Shown here piece by piece: positions 17,719 through 25,377 of a stretch of DNA of 27,096 nt. The DNA comes from DAISIL01 sp036822015 (GTDB lineage: Bacteria > Bacteroidota > Bacteroidia > Cytophagales > Bernardetiaceae), in NCBI GenBank assembly GCA_036822015.1, contig DAISIL010000046.1, positions 1 to 27,096 on the forward strand. The letters are read 5' to 3'. Below the pieces are notes generated by a model. It was not told where the DNA came from. It worked only from the letters and a program-made list of their open reading frames with translations, and did no database searches. Numbering within the stretch: position 1 is the first letter of the stretch; each line of letters opens with the position of its first letter. A program made the translations under genes and the position numbers.

Positions 17719-17751
17719 CAAAGATAAAACAAAAAAAGATAAATCCAACAA
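17719..17751 (-). promoter_or_regulatory. Promoter of the metal efflux operon, leaderless geometry
   Basis: On the minus strand TTGTTG (17746-17751) is followed after 19 nt by TATCTTTG (17719-17726), close to the Bacteroidota consensus. Only five bases separate it from ATG 17713, so the transcript would start at or within a few bases of the initiation codon. Confidence 0.6.
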
Positions 17752-17769
17752 CATTTGTAGAATGGGCTG

Positions 17770-17800
17770 TTGAAAAAATGATACTTTTTTATGATCTTTG
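17770..17800 (+). promoter_or_regulatory. Weak candidate promoter facing the CoA-transferase gene
   Basis: TTG (17770-17772) and GATCTTTG (17793-17800, one mismatch to TAnnTTTG) are 20 nt apart. If this promoter is used, translation must start downstream of ATG 17778, for example at TTG 17862 (reading LPTYTAVTPEEAV). Confidence 0.25.
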
Positions 17801-19161
17801 TCCAACAGCACACAAACCACGTTTTATCACTTCTTTACCTTACGCCCAAACCCTTACACCCTTGCCTACCTATACTGCTGTTACGCCCGAGGAGGCGGTA
17901 TCCGTGATCCGCTCCCATGACAAAGTTTTTGTGCATAGCATCACGGGAACCCCCCAGACGCTTATCCGTGCCTTAACGGCCCGCGCTCCCGCGCTGACCA
18001 ATGTCCAACTGAATCATATCCACGTTGAAGGAGAAGCCCCCTACTGCAAAGCCGAGCTATCGGATAGCTTTCGGGTGAATAACCTCTTTGTGGGCGCCAA
18101 CACGCGCCAGGGGGTACAGGAGGGGTGGGCTGATTATGTGCCGATCTTTTTGAGCGAAGTGCCGCTGCTCTTTCGGCGGCGTATCATTGACCTGGATGTA
18201 GCCATGCTGACGGTTTCGCCACCAGATCGAAATGGTTATTGCACCCTCGGGACATCGGTCGATACCTCCCTGGCCGCTGCCCAGTCGGCCAAACTGGTCA
18301 TTGCCGAGATCAATCCTCACATGCCCCGCACCCACGGAGATAGTGCCATACATATCAGTCGCTTTGCTAAGGTCATCGAGACCAATACACCCTTGCCTGC
18401 CCACAATCCCAAGCCGCCCACACCCGTCGAAGAGAAAATTGGGCATTACATCGCCGGACTTGTAGAAGACGGAGCTACCCTCCAAATGGGCATTGGCTCC
18501 ATCCCTGATGCAGCACTCAAAGCCATGACCCACCACCGCGCCCTCGGCATCCATACGGAGATGTTCTCCGATGGGGTTATTGATTTGGTGGAACGCGGCG
18601 CGATCACGAACGAACACAAAGTCAAGCACCGCAACCATATCGTGGCTGGCTTCGTCGTTGGTTCCCGAAGGCTGTACGATTTTATCGACGACAACCCTTA
18701 CGTCCGTATGCTCGACATCGCCTACGTGAACGATACCCAGGTTATCCGCCAAAACCCCAAAGTAACAGCCATCAACAGTGCCATTGAAGTTGATCTGACA
18801 GGACAAGTTGTTTCCGATTCGATTGGCTCCCGCATCTACTCCGGCGTAGGTGGACAGATGGACTTTATCCGAGGGGCGGCCCTCTCCGAAGGTGGCAAGC
18901 CCATCATCGCCCTGCCTTCCACGACAAGCAAAGGCATCAGCCGCATTGTGGCTACGCTCCACCCNNNNNNNNNNCCACCCAGGCGGAGGCGTAGTTACGA
19001 CCCGCGCCCACGCTCACTACATCATCACAGAGTATGGCATCGCCGAACTCTACGGACAGAACATCCGCACCCGCGCCCGCCGCCTCATCAATATCGCTCA
19101 CCCAGACCACCGCGAGGCTCTGGAGCGGGCAGCTTATGAGGTATGGAAACTTTCCGTGTGA
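17778..19161 (+). CDS. Acetyl-CoA hydrolase/transferase (class I CoA-transferase), split by an assembly gap
   Basis: This family moves CoA between acetyl-CoA and another carboxylate such as butyrate, 4-hydroxybutyrate or succinate, or hydrolyses it. Visible signatures: VTPEEAVSVIRSHDKVFVHS, LNHIHVEGEAPYC, the catalytic glutamate in HTEMFSDGV (Glu261 from ATG 17778), and GVGGQMDFIRGAALSEGGKP. A run of ten N (18965-18974) breaks the frame. The flanks share CCACCC (18959-18964 and 18975-18980); merging them gives VATLHPGGGVVTTRAHAHY in one frame and a 455-residue protein ending at TGA 19161, the expected family length. The N-terminal 30 residues are not conserved, so the start is uncertain. Substrate cannot be assigned. 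Confidence 0.88.
18965..18974. other. Assembly gap (ten N)
   Basis: Ten N inside the CoA-transferase gene. The 6-nt identity on both sides shows that the two contigs probably overlap, so nothing is likely to be missing. Confidence 0.9.
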
Positions 19162-19179
19162 TCTTACGTAAATGACACG

Positions 19180-21216
19180 ATGAAATATCTTTACTTTTTA
19201 TGGATGGTTTGGCTGTCTTTTGGGGTACTGGCCCAAGAGGAAAGGGAACAACGACCCTACACCGAAGACCTACTCGAAGATACCCTCCAGATTATGGCTT
19301 TGGTACGTAAGACAGCCCAACTATCAGACTCACTTAACGACCAAAAACTCACCCAGGCGGAGCAGGTCATCACCTCCTCGCTGCGACTTTCTTTTAGGAG
19401 GGGAGCAGCTTTTGGGTATTATATTCGAGCAGAGATTTATTTTACTTTTGGTAGCTATGATCTGGCCTTGACAGATTACCAGCGGTTCCTGGACTTAGAC
19501 CAACTCGAGACGACCAATCCCACCCTTGCCCCAAGAGCAATGTTTTACATCGGAAAAATCCACGAGTTGCGTAAGTATTTCTCCAAAGCCTTAGACTATT
19601 ATCAACGAGCTGCGGAAATGGCATCGCTTAGGGGAGATCAGCGACTTTATGTTGCTTTACTCGGGCAGATGGGTAATGTCTATGGCATACAAGGAAACCT
19701 GCGTCAGCAGATAGAAATGAACTTGAAAACCATAGCGCTGCAAGAGCAAATGGGAGATACGCTCTCGTTGATGTTTTCCTACAACGATGCTGCCTCGGCC
19801 TACCAGCAAATGGAAATGTACGACTCCTCCATTGCACTTCTCCAAAAAGCCAGCCAGATAGGAGAACGATACCGGCAGTACGAGTATCTGGCTTCAGGAT
19901 ATGCCAACCTGGCTGCCAACTTTTTCTACAAAAACAACTACGGCATCGCCAAAGGCTACGCCGAAAAAGCTCAAGAACTGTCTCAGCAAACAGGATCTGT
20001 GCGCGGTGCAGTGGAGAGTAACTATTTGCTGTATCAAGTGTATAAGGCAGAGGGTAACTTTACACAGGCGATTCCCTACCTCGAGCAGGTAGTCATCCTG
20101 CGTGATAGCATGTTCAACCAAGACCAAACAGCAGCCATACAGCGTTTAGAAGCAAACTTTACCATCAAACAAAAGCAACAAGAAAACGAAGCCCTCCAAC
20201 TCGAGAATACCTTAAAGGCGCAACAAATCACAACTCAACAGCAGCGAAATCAAATCGCCTTTGCCGGGCTGGGCATATTGCTCACCTTCATTGTCGGGCT
20301 GGTTTATGCCCGCCATACCCTCAAAAAATCCAATCAACTCCTCCAGACCCGTTCCCAGGAACTCCAGATCGCCAACCAGGAAATCTCCCAGCAGCACAAA
20401 CAGATCACTGATTCAATCAGCTACGCCCAAAGGATTCAAAATGCCATCTTGCCTGATCGCCAACAGATGGCAGCAGCCTTTGGTGTCGATAACTTTTTTG
20501 TTCTCTACCAACCTAAGGATATTGTTTCGGGAGATTTTTTCTTTTTCGAGCAGATTCAATCGCCTCCCTCTGCTTTGGGTATGGTAGGTGGCCAGCATCT
20601 GCCTATACAGATCGTCGCCGTCGCTGACTGTACCGGACACGGCGTTCCTGGTGCTTTTATGTCCATGATTGCCAATCAGTTACTCTACGAAATTATCATC
20701 AAAGATGGAGTCGTTCAACCAAATCAAGTCTTGCAACAACTGCACACAGAGATTCGGCGTAGCCTTCGGCAAGAGCAGCACGCAGGCAAAGACGGACTGG
20801 ATATAGCGTTGCTTGTCCATCAGGGCAACACCTTATATTTTGCCGGAGCTCATCAACCAATTTATCTCATTTCAGATGGGCAACTTACAAGATTGAAAGC
20901 TACCCGCCAGTCGATTGGTGGGTATCGCAGCCCCGAGCAGATCACCTTTACGATGCAAACTTACACGATCACGAGGCGTACGCAGGTTTATCTCTCCACC
21001 GATGGCTATGCCGATCAATTTGGTGGGCCTTTAAAGAAAAAGTTTCTGAGCAAAAATCTTCGGCAGTTGCTTTTGCAGCACGCCGATAAGCCCATGCAAA
21101 CGCAGGAGCGTATCCTTGCCCAAACCATCAAAGCGTATCGCCTGGCCGGCAACGAAAAACAAATCGACGACATTACCGTCCTGGGGCTTATCCTTGATCC
21201 AATTCCTCTAACTTAG
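19180..21216 (+). CDS. Membrane-anchored TPR protein with SpoIIE-type PP2C serine phosphatase domain
   Basis: A 678-residue signalling protein. The signal peptide (residues 1-18, SFGVLAQ) is followed by about seven TPR-like repeats in the periplasm (residues ~50-310), a membrane helix at about 359-379 (IAFAGLGILLTFIVGLVYA), a short coiled coil, and a cytoplasmic phosphatase domain (~410-675). Metal-binding aspartates of the PP2C fold are seen: Asp483 in ADCTGHGVPGAFMS, Asp608 in STDGYADQF, and Asp663/664 in IDDITVLG. SpoIIE-type enzymes dephosphorylate seryl phosphate, often on anti-anti-sigma factors; no such partner lies nearby. The gene starts 18 nt after the CoA-transferase stop and may share its transcript. 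Confidence 0.92.
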   Translation: MKYLYFLWMVWLSFGVLAQEEREQRPYTEDLLEDTLQIMALVRKTAQLSDSLNDQKLTQAEQVITSSLRLSFRRGAAFGYYIRAEIYFTFGSYDLALTDYQRFLDLDQLETTNPTLAPRAMFYIGKIHELRKYFSKALDYYQRAAEMASLRGDQRLYVALLGQMGNVYGIQGNLRQQIEMNLKTIALQEQMGDTLSLMFSYNDAASAYQQMEMYDSSIALLQKASQIGERYRQYEYLASGYANLAANFFYKNNYGIAKGYAEKAQELSQQTGSVRGAVESNYLLYQVYKAEGNFTQAIPYLEQVVILRDSMFNQDQTAAIQRLEANFTIKQKQQENEALQLENTLKAQQITTQQQRNQIAFAGLGILLTFIVGLVYARHTLKKSNQLLQTRSQELQIANQEISQQHKQITDSISYAQRIQNAILPDRQQMAAAFGVDNFFVLYQPKDIVSGDFFFFEQIQSPPSALGMVGGQHLPIQIVAVADCTGHGVPGAFMSMIANQLLYEIIIKDGVVQPNQVLQQLHTEIRRSLRQEQHAGKDGLDIALLVHQGNTLYFAGAHQPIYLISDGQLTRLKATRQSIGGYRSPEQITFTMQTYTITRRTQVYLSTDGYADQFGGPLKKKFLSKNLRQLLLQHADKPMQTQERILAQTIKAYRLAGNEKQIDDITVLGLILDPIPLT

Positions 21217-21225
21217 ATTGCTTCT

Positions 21226-21435
21226 ATGCCTACCCTGACCTTCAAAACCAACATCAACTGCCAAAACTGCATCCGCAGTGTTACGCCGCACCTCAACGCC
21301 AACTTTTCCATCGACGATTGGCAAGTAGATACCGATCACCCCGACAAAACCCTCACCTTGACGGGAGAGATCACACCCGAAGCAGTGATCTCCCTCTTGT
21401 CGGATGCCGGTTTTGAAGCCGAGCAATGCCTGTAG
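21226..21435 (+). CDS. Small heavy-metal-associated (HMA) domain protein
   Basis: A 69-residue ferredoxin-like metal-binding protein in the manner of CopZ. The metal loop is NCQNC (Cys12 and Cys15), followed by the usual strand and helix pattern and a C-terminal half (LTGEITPEAVISLLSDAGFE) typical of HMA domains. The usual Met before the first Cys loop (M-x-C-x-x-C) is replaced by Ile-Asn-Cys, which is common in Bacteroidota versions. It is the last gene of the phosphatase cluster, 9 nt downstream. It binds Cu(I) or a similar soft metal; the partner is unknown because no P-type ATPase lies in the window. Confidence 0.85.
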   Translation: MPTLTFKTNINCQNCIRSVTPHLNANFSIDDWQVDTDHPDKTLTLTGEITPEAVISLLSDAGFEAEQCL

Positions 21436-21460
21436 AGACGTTCTATCGAATGTCCCTACA
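21431..21460. repeat. Palindromic repeat between convergent genes
   Basis: TGTAGAGACGTTC (21431-21443) pairs with GAATGTCCCTACA (21448-21460) around the loop TATC, with one A-C mismatch and one G-U pair. It overlaps the HMA stop codon and stands 5 nt from the flotillin stop. There is no T tract. The sequence resembles palindromes repeated many times in other genomes, so it is probably a REP-like element that may also slow or end transcription. Confidence 0.65.
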
Positions 21461-21465
21461 TGTCC

Positions 21466-22713
21466 TCAATCATTGACCGTCTTTGAAGCCTGTTCGAGAA
21501 AAGCACCGGCGATGGCCTTGTTACGGGCTTCATCAACGGCGTTGGGGTGTATGGCCGAAATGGGGCCGGAGGAGTGATTGGCCCCCGAAATAACGGACAA
21601 ATGCTTGACCGGAAAGTTGTTGAGCGTCTGGGCAAAGGGAGCCATGATCTCGTGGAAGTTTTCGATCAAGTAAGCCTTGATACCATTTTCTCCGCCTTGT
21701 TGGAGGATTTGGATGGTTTGTTGCAGTTCGTCGATCTCTCCCTGGGCTTTACCTACGATGCGTGCGGCTTCTTGTCTGGCTTGTAAGATCATGCGGTCGC
21801 GCTCGGTTTCGGCGGGGGTGATGATCTCGGCGGCGTAGCGTTTCTTGAGCATCTCAATCCGCTCTTTTTCGGCGTTGATCTGGGCGCGTAAGCCGGCGGC
21901 TTCGGCGGCAGCGGTTCGGGTGGCTTCTTCGATGCCTATTTTTTGTTTTTGCTGCTCCTCGCGTATGTGCAGACGAGTTTGGGCAACGAGTTCTTCGTAT
22001 TCGTTTTCGAGCTGGCGTACTTTTACCTCGGCTCTTCGCTTATTAGTGGCTTCCTGCGATTTAGCGTTGGCTTCGGCGCGTGCCTTTCGGGCTTTGGTTT
22101 CGGCGTTGGTGGTCTGGATGCGTTTGAGGAGCGCGATGTATAGATCGGGTTCATCCACGCCGGCCAGGCGGTGGTCGTCCACGTCGGCGATGTTCATGGT
22201 CGTGATCTCTAAGCCGATGTTTTCCAGGTCGCTTTTGCAGACGTTAATCATCCGTGAGACGAGGGTATCCTTGTCTTGCATGACCTGCTCGGGGGTCATG
22301 GTGGCGATGGCATCTCGGAGGTGTCCTTCGATGATGTCGCTGGCTACCTTTCGGAGTTGATCCCAGTGTCGGGTCATTTCCATGATGCGCGTAGCGGCGC
22401 GTCTGCGTCCGGCCATGTTGGAGGCGACGGCAAAACTGACGGTAGCCTTTACGTTGAGCGGTACGATGCCTTCGGCGATGGCCGAATCGACGATGACTTC
22501 AATGGTCGTAGGCGTTAAGTCAATTTTTGAAAACTTATGAATGAGCGGGATGATGAATAACCGCCCCCCCGTAATCATGGTGAAGCCCTTTTCGCCACCC
22601 ACTCCGGACTTGATCCCCAGTTCGTTACCGCCAACGATCTTCATGTTTTTGGCAAGCTGGATAAAGACCGTTATCAGAATCAGAACGATCAATGTAATGA
22701 CAAAAGAACTCAT
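21466..22713 (-). CDS. Flotillin-like SPFH/Band 7 protein
   Basis: A 415-residue membrane scaffold protein. One N-terminal membrane anchor (about 4-20, FVITLIVLILITVFIQL) is followed by an SPFH domain (about 22-200, with GGEKGFTMITGGRLFIIPLI and the flotillin-like NIGLEITTMNIADV). A long Ala/Glu/Arg-rich coiled coil follows (about 205-335), then a C-terminal flotillin tail (IKAYLIENFHEIMAPFAQTL). Flotillins assemble into rings that organise membrane microdomains. The gene overlaps the upstream SPFH gene by 4 nt (ATGA), so the two proteins are probably made together and may form a mixed oligomer. Confidence 0.9.
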   Translation of the reverse strand: MSSFVITLIVLILITVFIQLAKNMKIVGGNELGIKSGVGGEKGFTMITGGRLFIIPLIHKFSKIDLTPTTIEVIVDSAIAEGIVPLNVKATVSFAVASNMAGRRRAATRIMEMTRHWDQLRKVASDIIEGHLRDAIATMTPEQVMQDKDTLVSRMINVCKSDLENIGLEITTMNIADVDDHRLAGVDEPDLYIALLKRIQTTNAETKARKARAEANAKSQEATNKRRAEVKVRQLENEYEELVAQTRLHIREEQQKQKIGIEEATRTAAAEAAGLRAQINAEKERIEMLKKRYAAEIITPAETERDRMILQARQEAARIVGKAQGEIDELQQTIQILQQGGENGIKAYLIENFHEIMAPFAQTLNNFPVKHLSVISGANHSSGPISAIHPNAVDEARNKAIAGAFLEQASKTVND

Positions 22714-24059
22714 GCCTGTGCGGGGTTTTGGATGGTGAGAAAATGCTTGATATTGATGCCGGTGGCTTCCTCAAAGTGTTTGAGGAATTGAACAAAGGCT
22801 TCGGGGCCGCGATTGACGACCGTATCGAAGCCACGTTCGTTGCTCATCTCGATATAGGTATCGACGTGCATCTGCTCGGCGTGCTGCTTATAGACGGCAT
22901 AAAGTTGGGGGAGTTGTTGTTTGATAAACAAGACAATCTCACCGACTTCGCCTGCCTGGGTGAGCATCTCGGCTTTTTGGCGCAGGATGCTGTTCTTGGC
23001 TTGTTCCGTGATCTGGGTAGCTGATTCCTCCCCTGCCGCTAGGATTTCGGCGGCGTGCTGGCGCATCTCTTCTTTGAGCAAAATATCGGCTCGGTTTTGA
23101 AGGATTTTGAGTTCATTTTTGAGCATCTCCACTTCCTTCAGTCCTCGGCTTTGGGCTTCGGAGATATTGCTTTGGGCTTCGAGGAGTACCTGATTGATGG
23201 CCGATTCGCTTTCTTTTCGATAGACCTCCAGGCGTTCGGTGGCTTCTACGATCTTTTCATCGGCTTCGTTTTTGGAGAGTTCGATACGCCTTCGGGCATC
23301 GGACTCGGCCCGTTCGGCTTCGGCTTTGAGGCGGGCTTCTTCTACCTCAACTTCTTGGCGTTTGTCAGCGATGGTTTTTTGGGCCAGGTTGGCGATGTAG
23401 TTGGAGGTATCCCATATTTTTTGGAGCGATACAGAGACCACACGCATCCCAAAACTAGAAATATCGCTATCAATATCTGCCAGGAGCGACTGCCGAAAGA
23501 GGGCCCGATCACCTGTGCCTGCCTCTACGGGCAGGTTTTCGCCGTGTTCGTTGAGGTTGTCTTGCATCCCGATGGCTTCTAGTGGCGTGGCCTTATTGAG
23601 CGCACCCCGGAAGTTACCGACCAGGGTTTGTTGGACTTGATCGCGTACCTGGGCTAGGTCTTTGCCCATCGTGCGTTCGACGGCCGAGAAGAGCATCCCC
23701 TGGTTGTCATCGTCGATACAGACACAAGCCGTCGCGTCAGCACCCAACGTGATGCCATTAGCGGAGTTTACGCCCTCCACCCGAACATTGATCGGCAAGA
23801 CATCCAATCCTAAATAATCCACCGTCTGGAGGTACGGGATCACGAAGGTACTCCCGCGCTCGACACTAAACCCAACTTCTTTGTCGCCGTAGCGTGTTTT
23901 ACGCCCCGTAACGACCAATAATTTGTTGGGCGGAGCAACCTTGAGTAGGGATTTGAGAAAAGAAAGGGTCAGAAAAAATACAATCAAAGCCCCTATGCCT
24001 CCGGCGATTCCACCGCCCGAGGAAAAGAGACTTTGAAGCTCTATCACTTGATCTTCCAT
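22710..24059 (-). CDS. Flotillin-like SPFH/Band 7 protein, first of pair
   Basis: A 449-residue protein from ATG 24057-24059. A frame open to 24119 would add 20 residues that do not resemble a membrane anchor leader, so the shorter start is preferred. A glycine-rich membrane helix (about 13-37, GGIGALIVFFLTLSFLKSLL) is followed by an SPFH domain (LLVVTGRKTRYGDKEVGFSV, IVPxLQTVDYLGLDVLP), a coiled coil with LSKNEADEKIVEATERLEVY, and a tail YEMSNERGF-like region before the stop. It shares architecture with the gene it overlaps downstream but is clearly divergent from it. Confidence 0.9.
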   Translation of the reverse strand: MEDQVIELQSLFSSGGGIAGGIGALIVFFLTLSFLKSLLKVAPPNKLLVVTGRKTRYGDKEVGFSVERGSTFVIPYLQTVDYLGLDVLPINVRVEGVNSANGITLGADATACVCIDDDNQGMLFSAVERTMGKDLAQVRDQVQQTLVGNFRGALNKATPLEAIGMQDNLNEHGENLPVEAGTGDRALFRQSLLADIDSDISSFGMRVVSVSLQKIWDTSNYIANLAQKTIADKRQEVEVEEARLKAEAERAESDARRRIELSKNEADEKIVEATERLEVYRKESESAINQVLLEAQSNISEAQSRGLKEVEMLKNELKILQNRADILLKEEMRQHAAEILAAGEESATQITEQAKNSILRQKAEMLTQAGEVGEIVLFIKQQLPQLYAVYKQHAEQMHVDTYIEMSNERGFDTVVNRGPEAFVQFLKHFEEATGINIKHFLTIQNPAQA

Positions 24060-24162
24060 AAAAAATATCGGTGTTTGATGATCCTTAGACAAGATACGAT
24101 AACTGCGCCAAAAACCCAACTCGGACGGGTGAATTGTTAATCTTTCGCTAAAATTTTCGGGC

Positions 24163-24205
24163 GTTCCAACTTCTTTTGTTTGGAACAGGTTTAATGAGTT
24201 TAATG
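24163..24205 (+). promoter_or_regulatory. Inverted and direct repeats upstream of the lone RND adaptor gene
   Basis: GTTCCAA (24163-24169) and TTGGAAC (24180-24186) form a 7-bp perfect inverted repeat with a 10-nt spacer. Two copies of GTTTAATG follow at 24189 and 24198. This could be an operator, but no consensus promoter is seen nearby, so the role is open. Confidence 0.3.
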
Positions 24206-24224
24206 CCCACTTTTTTACTCGGAG

Positions 24225-25376
24225 ATGAAAAAAATTATTATCAGTAGTGTTGTTTTTTTGGCTTTGATAGCCAGCGGTTATTTAGCCTTAGAATATTTGG
24301 CAGCCCAAAAACAAGACCCACCCAAGCGCAAGCCGCTAGCTATCCGTAAGTTTGTCCAGACCCAAAAGGTCGCCTACGGGGAAGTTTCCACTGATATTGT
24401 AACTTTTGGCAGGGTGCGTTCCTCCCAGCCTCTCGAGCTGATTACGGAGGTAGCCGGGCGCATCACGGCTACTGTACCCCTCAAAGAAGGACAGCGATTT
24501 AACAAAGGCGATATTTTGTTTAAAGTCGATGATACAGAGGCGCGCTTGTTGCTTCAAGCCCAAAAAAGCACCTTCTTACGTGATATTGCCACGATCCTAC
24601 CCGATGTTAAAGTTGATTTTCCTGAAAGCTACCCCCGATGGGAGCAGTATTTTCAAGCCCTGGATGCGGACAAACCCCTGCCCGAGCTACCCAGCTATTC
24701 GGGCAAAGAAAAGACCTTTCTGGCCGTCAAAAATATCCTGACCAGTTATTACAACATCCGCCAGCGGGAGGAAAGCCTCAAAAAACACACCTTTCGCGCA
24801 CCTTTTAGCGGTACTATCGTGGAGGTGATGCTCCAGGATGGTTCCTTTGTCAGTGCGGGTAGCCGGGTAGCGAAGGTTCTGGAAACAAGAGATCTGGAGT
24901 TGCGTGTGCCTGTTGAAGTATCTGACATTCAATGGGTCAGACGTGGTACAAGGGTAGTGGTGAGTACGGAGGACAATCGCCAACGCTGGGTCGGAATGGT
25001 GAGCCGTATCGGGGAGCTGGTCAATGAAAGCACCCAATCGCTGGATGTGTACGTAAAACTTACCGGAAACGATCAGCTTTATGAAGGAATGTACCTGCGG
25101 GCCGTGATTCCGGGCAATACGATCAAAGATGCCCTGGAGGTTCCCCGCAGTATTGTCAGTGAAGGCAATCGCGTTTTTGTGATCGAGCAAGATAGCATCC
25201 TGCGGGTCAAGGAGGTTGAGATCAAGAAAACCAACGCCAACTCGGTCGTTATCGCTGGGCTAACCCCTGGGAGCGAACTCATCACGGAACCGCTCACGGA
25301 AGCCTATAATGGCATGATTGTCTTTCGGTTGAGCGATGCACCGAAGTACCAAAGCCAGAAACAACAAGGCGGCTAA
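24225..25376 (+). CDS. RND/HlyD-type periplasmic adaptor, without adjacent pump
   Basis: A 383-residue membrane-fusion protein. An N-terminal membrane segment (about 4-24, IIISSVVFLALIASGYLAL) precedes a lipoyl half (LITEVAGRITATVPLKEGQR, then FNKGDILFKVD), a short helical hairpin (~105-190), the second lipoyl half (FRAPFSGTIVEVMLQDGSFV), a beta-barrel domain (LRVPVEVSDIQWVRRGTRVV) and a membrane-proximal domain (EVPRSIVSEGNRVFVIEQD, ITEPLTEAYNGMIVFRL). Such adaptors normally stand next to an RND pump gene. Here the next gene converges (1 nt between the stops) and the flotillin genes diverge upstream, so it is an orphan in this window. Confidence 0.88.
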   Translation: MKKIIISSVVFLALIASGYLALEYLAAQKQDPPKRKPLAIRKFVQTQKVAYGEVSTDIVTFGRVRSSQPLELITEVAGRITATVPLKEGQRFNKGDILFKVDDTEARLLLQAQKSTFLRDIATILPDVKVDFPESYPRWEQYFQALDADKPLPELPSYSGKEKTFLAVKNILTSYYNIRQREESLKKHTFRAPFSGTIVEVMLQDGSFVSAGSRVAKVLETRDLELRVPVEVSDIQWVRRGTRVVVSTEDNRQRWVGMVSRIGELVNESTQSLDVYVKLTGNDQLYEGMYLRAVIPGNTIKDALEVPRSIVSEGNRVFVIEQDSILRVKEVEIKKTNANSVVIAGLTPGSELITEPLTEAYNGMIVFRLSDAPKYQSQKQQGG

Positions 25377-25377
25377 C

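Noticed and set aside
17712..17777. Upstream start of the CoA-transferase at 17712
   Set aside because: It would lie inside the divergent efflux promoter and adds a Lys-rich segment not seen in the family.
18057..18962. 301-codon open frame antisense to the CoA-transferase
   Set aside because: GC-rich coding sequence gives long antisense frames; the plus-strand protein has all family motifs.
18965..18974. Frameshift or pseudogene in the CoA-transferase
   Set aside because: The break is caused by the N run; merging the shared CCACCC restores the frame.
23055..23582. 175-codon plus-strand open frame inside the first flotillin gene
   Set aside because: Phe/Gly-rich shadow of the coiled-coil coding sequence, without start context or homology signals.
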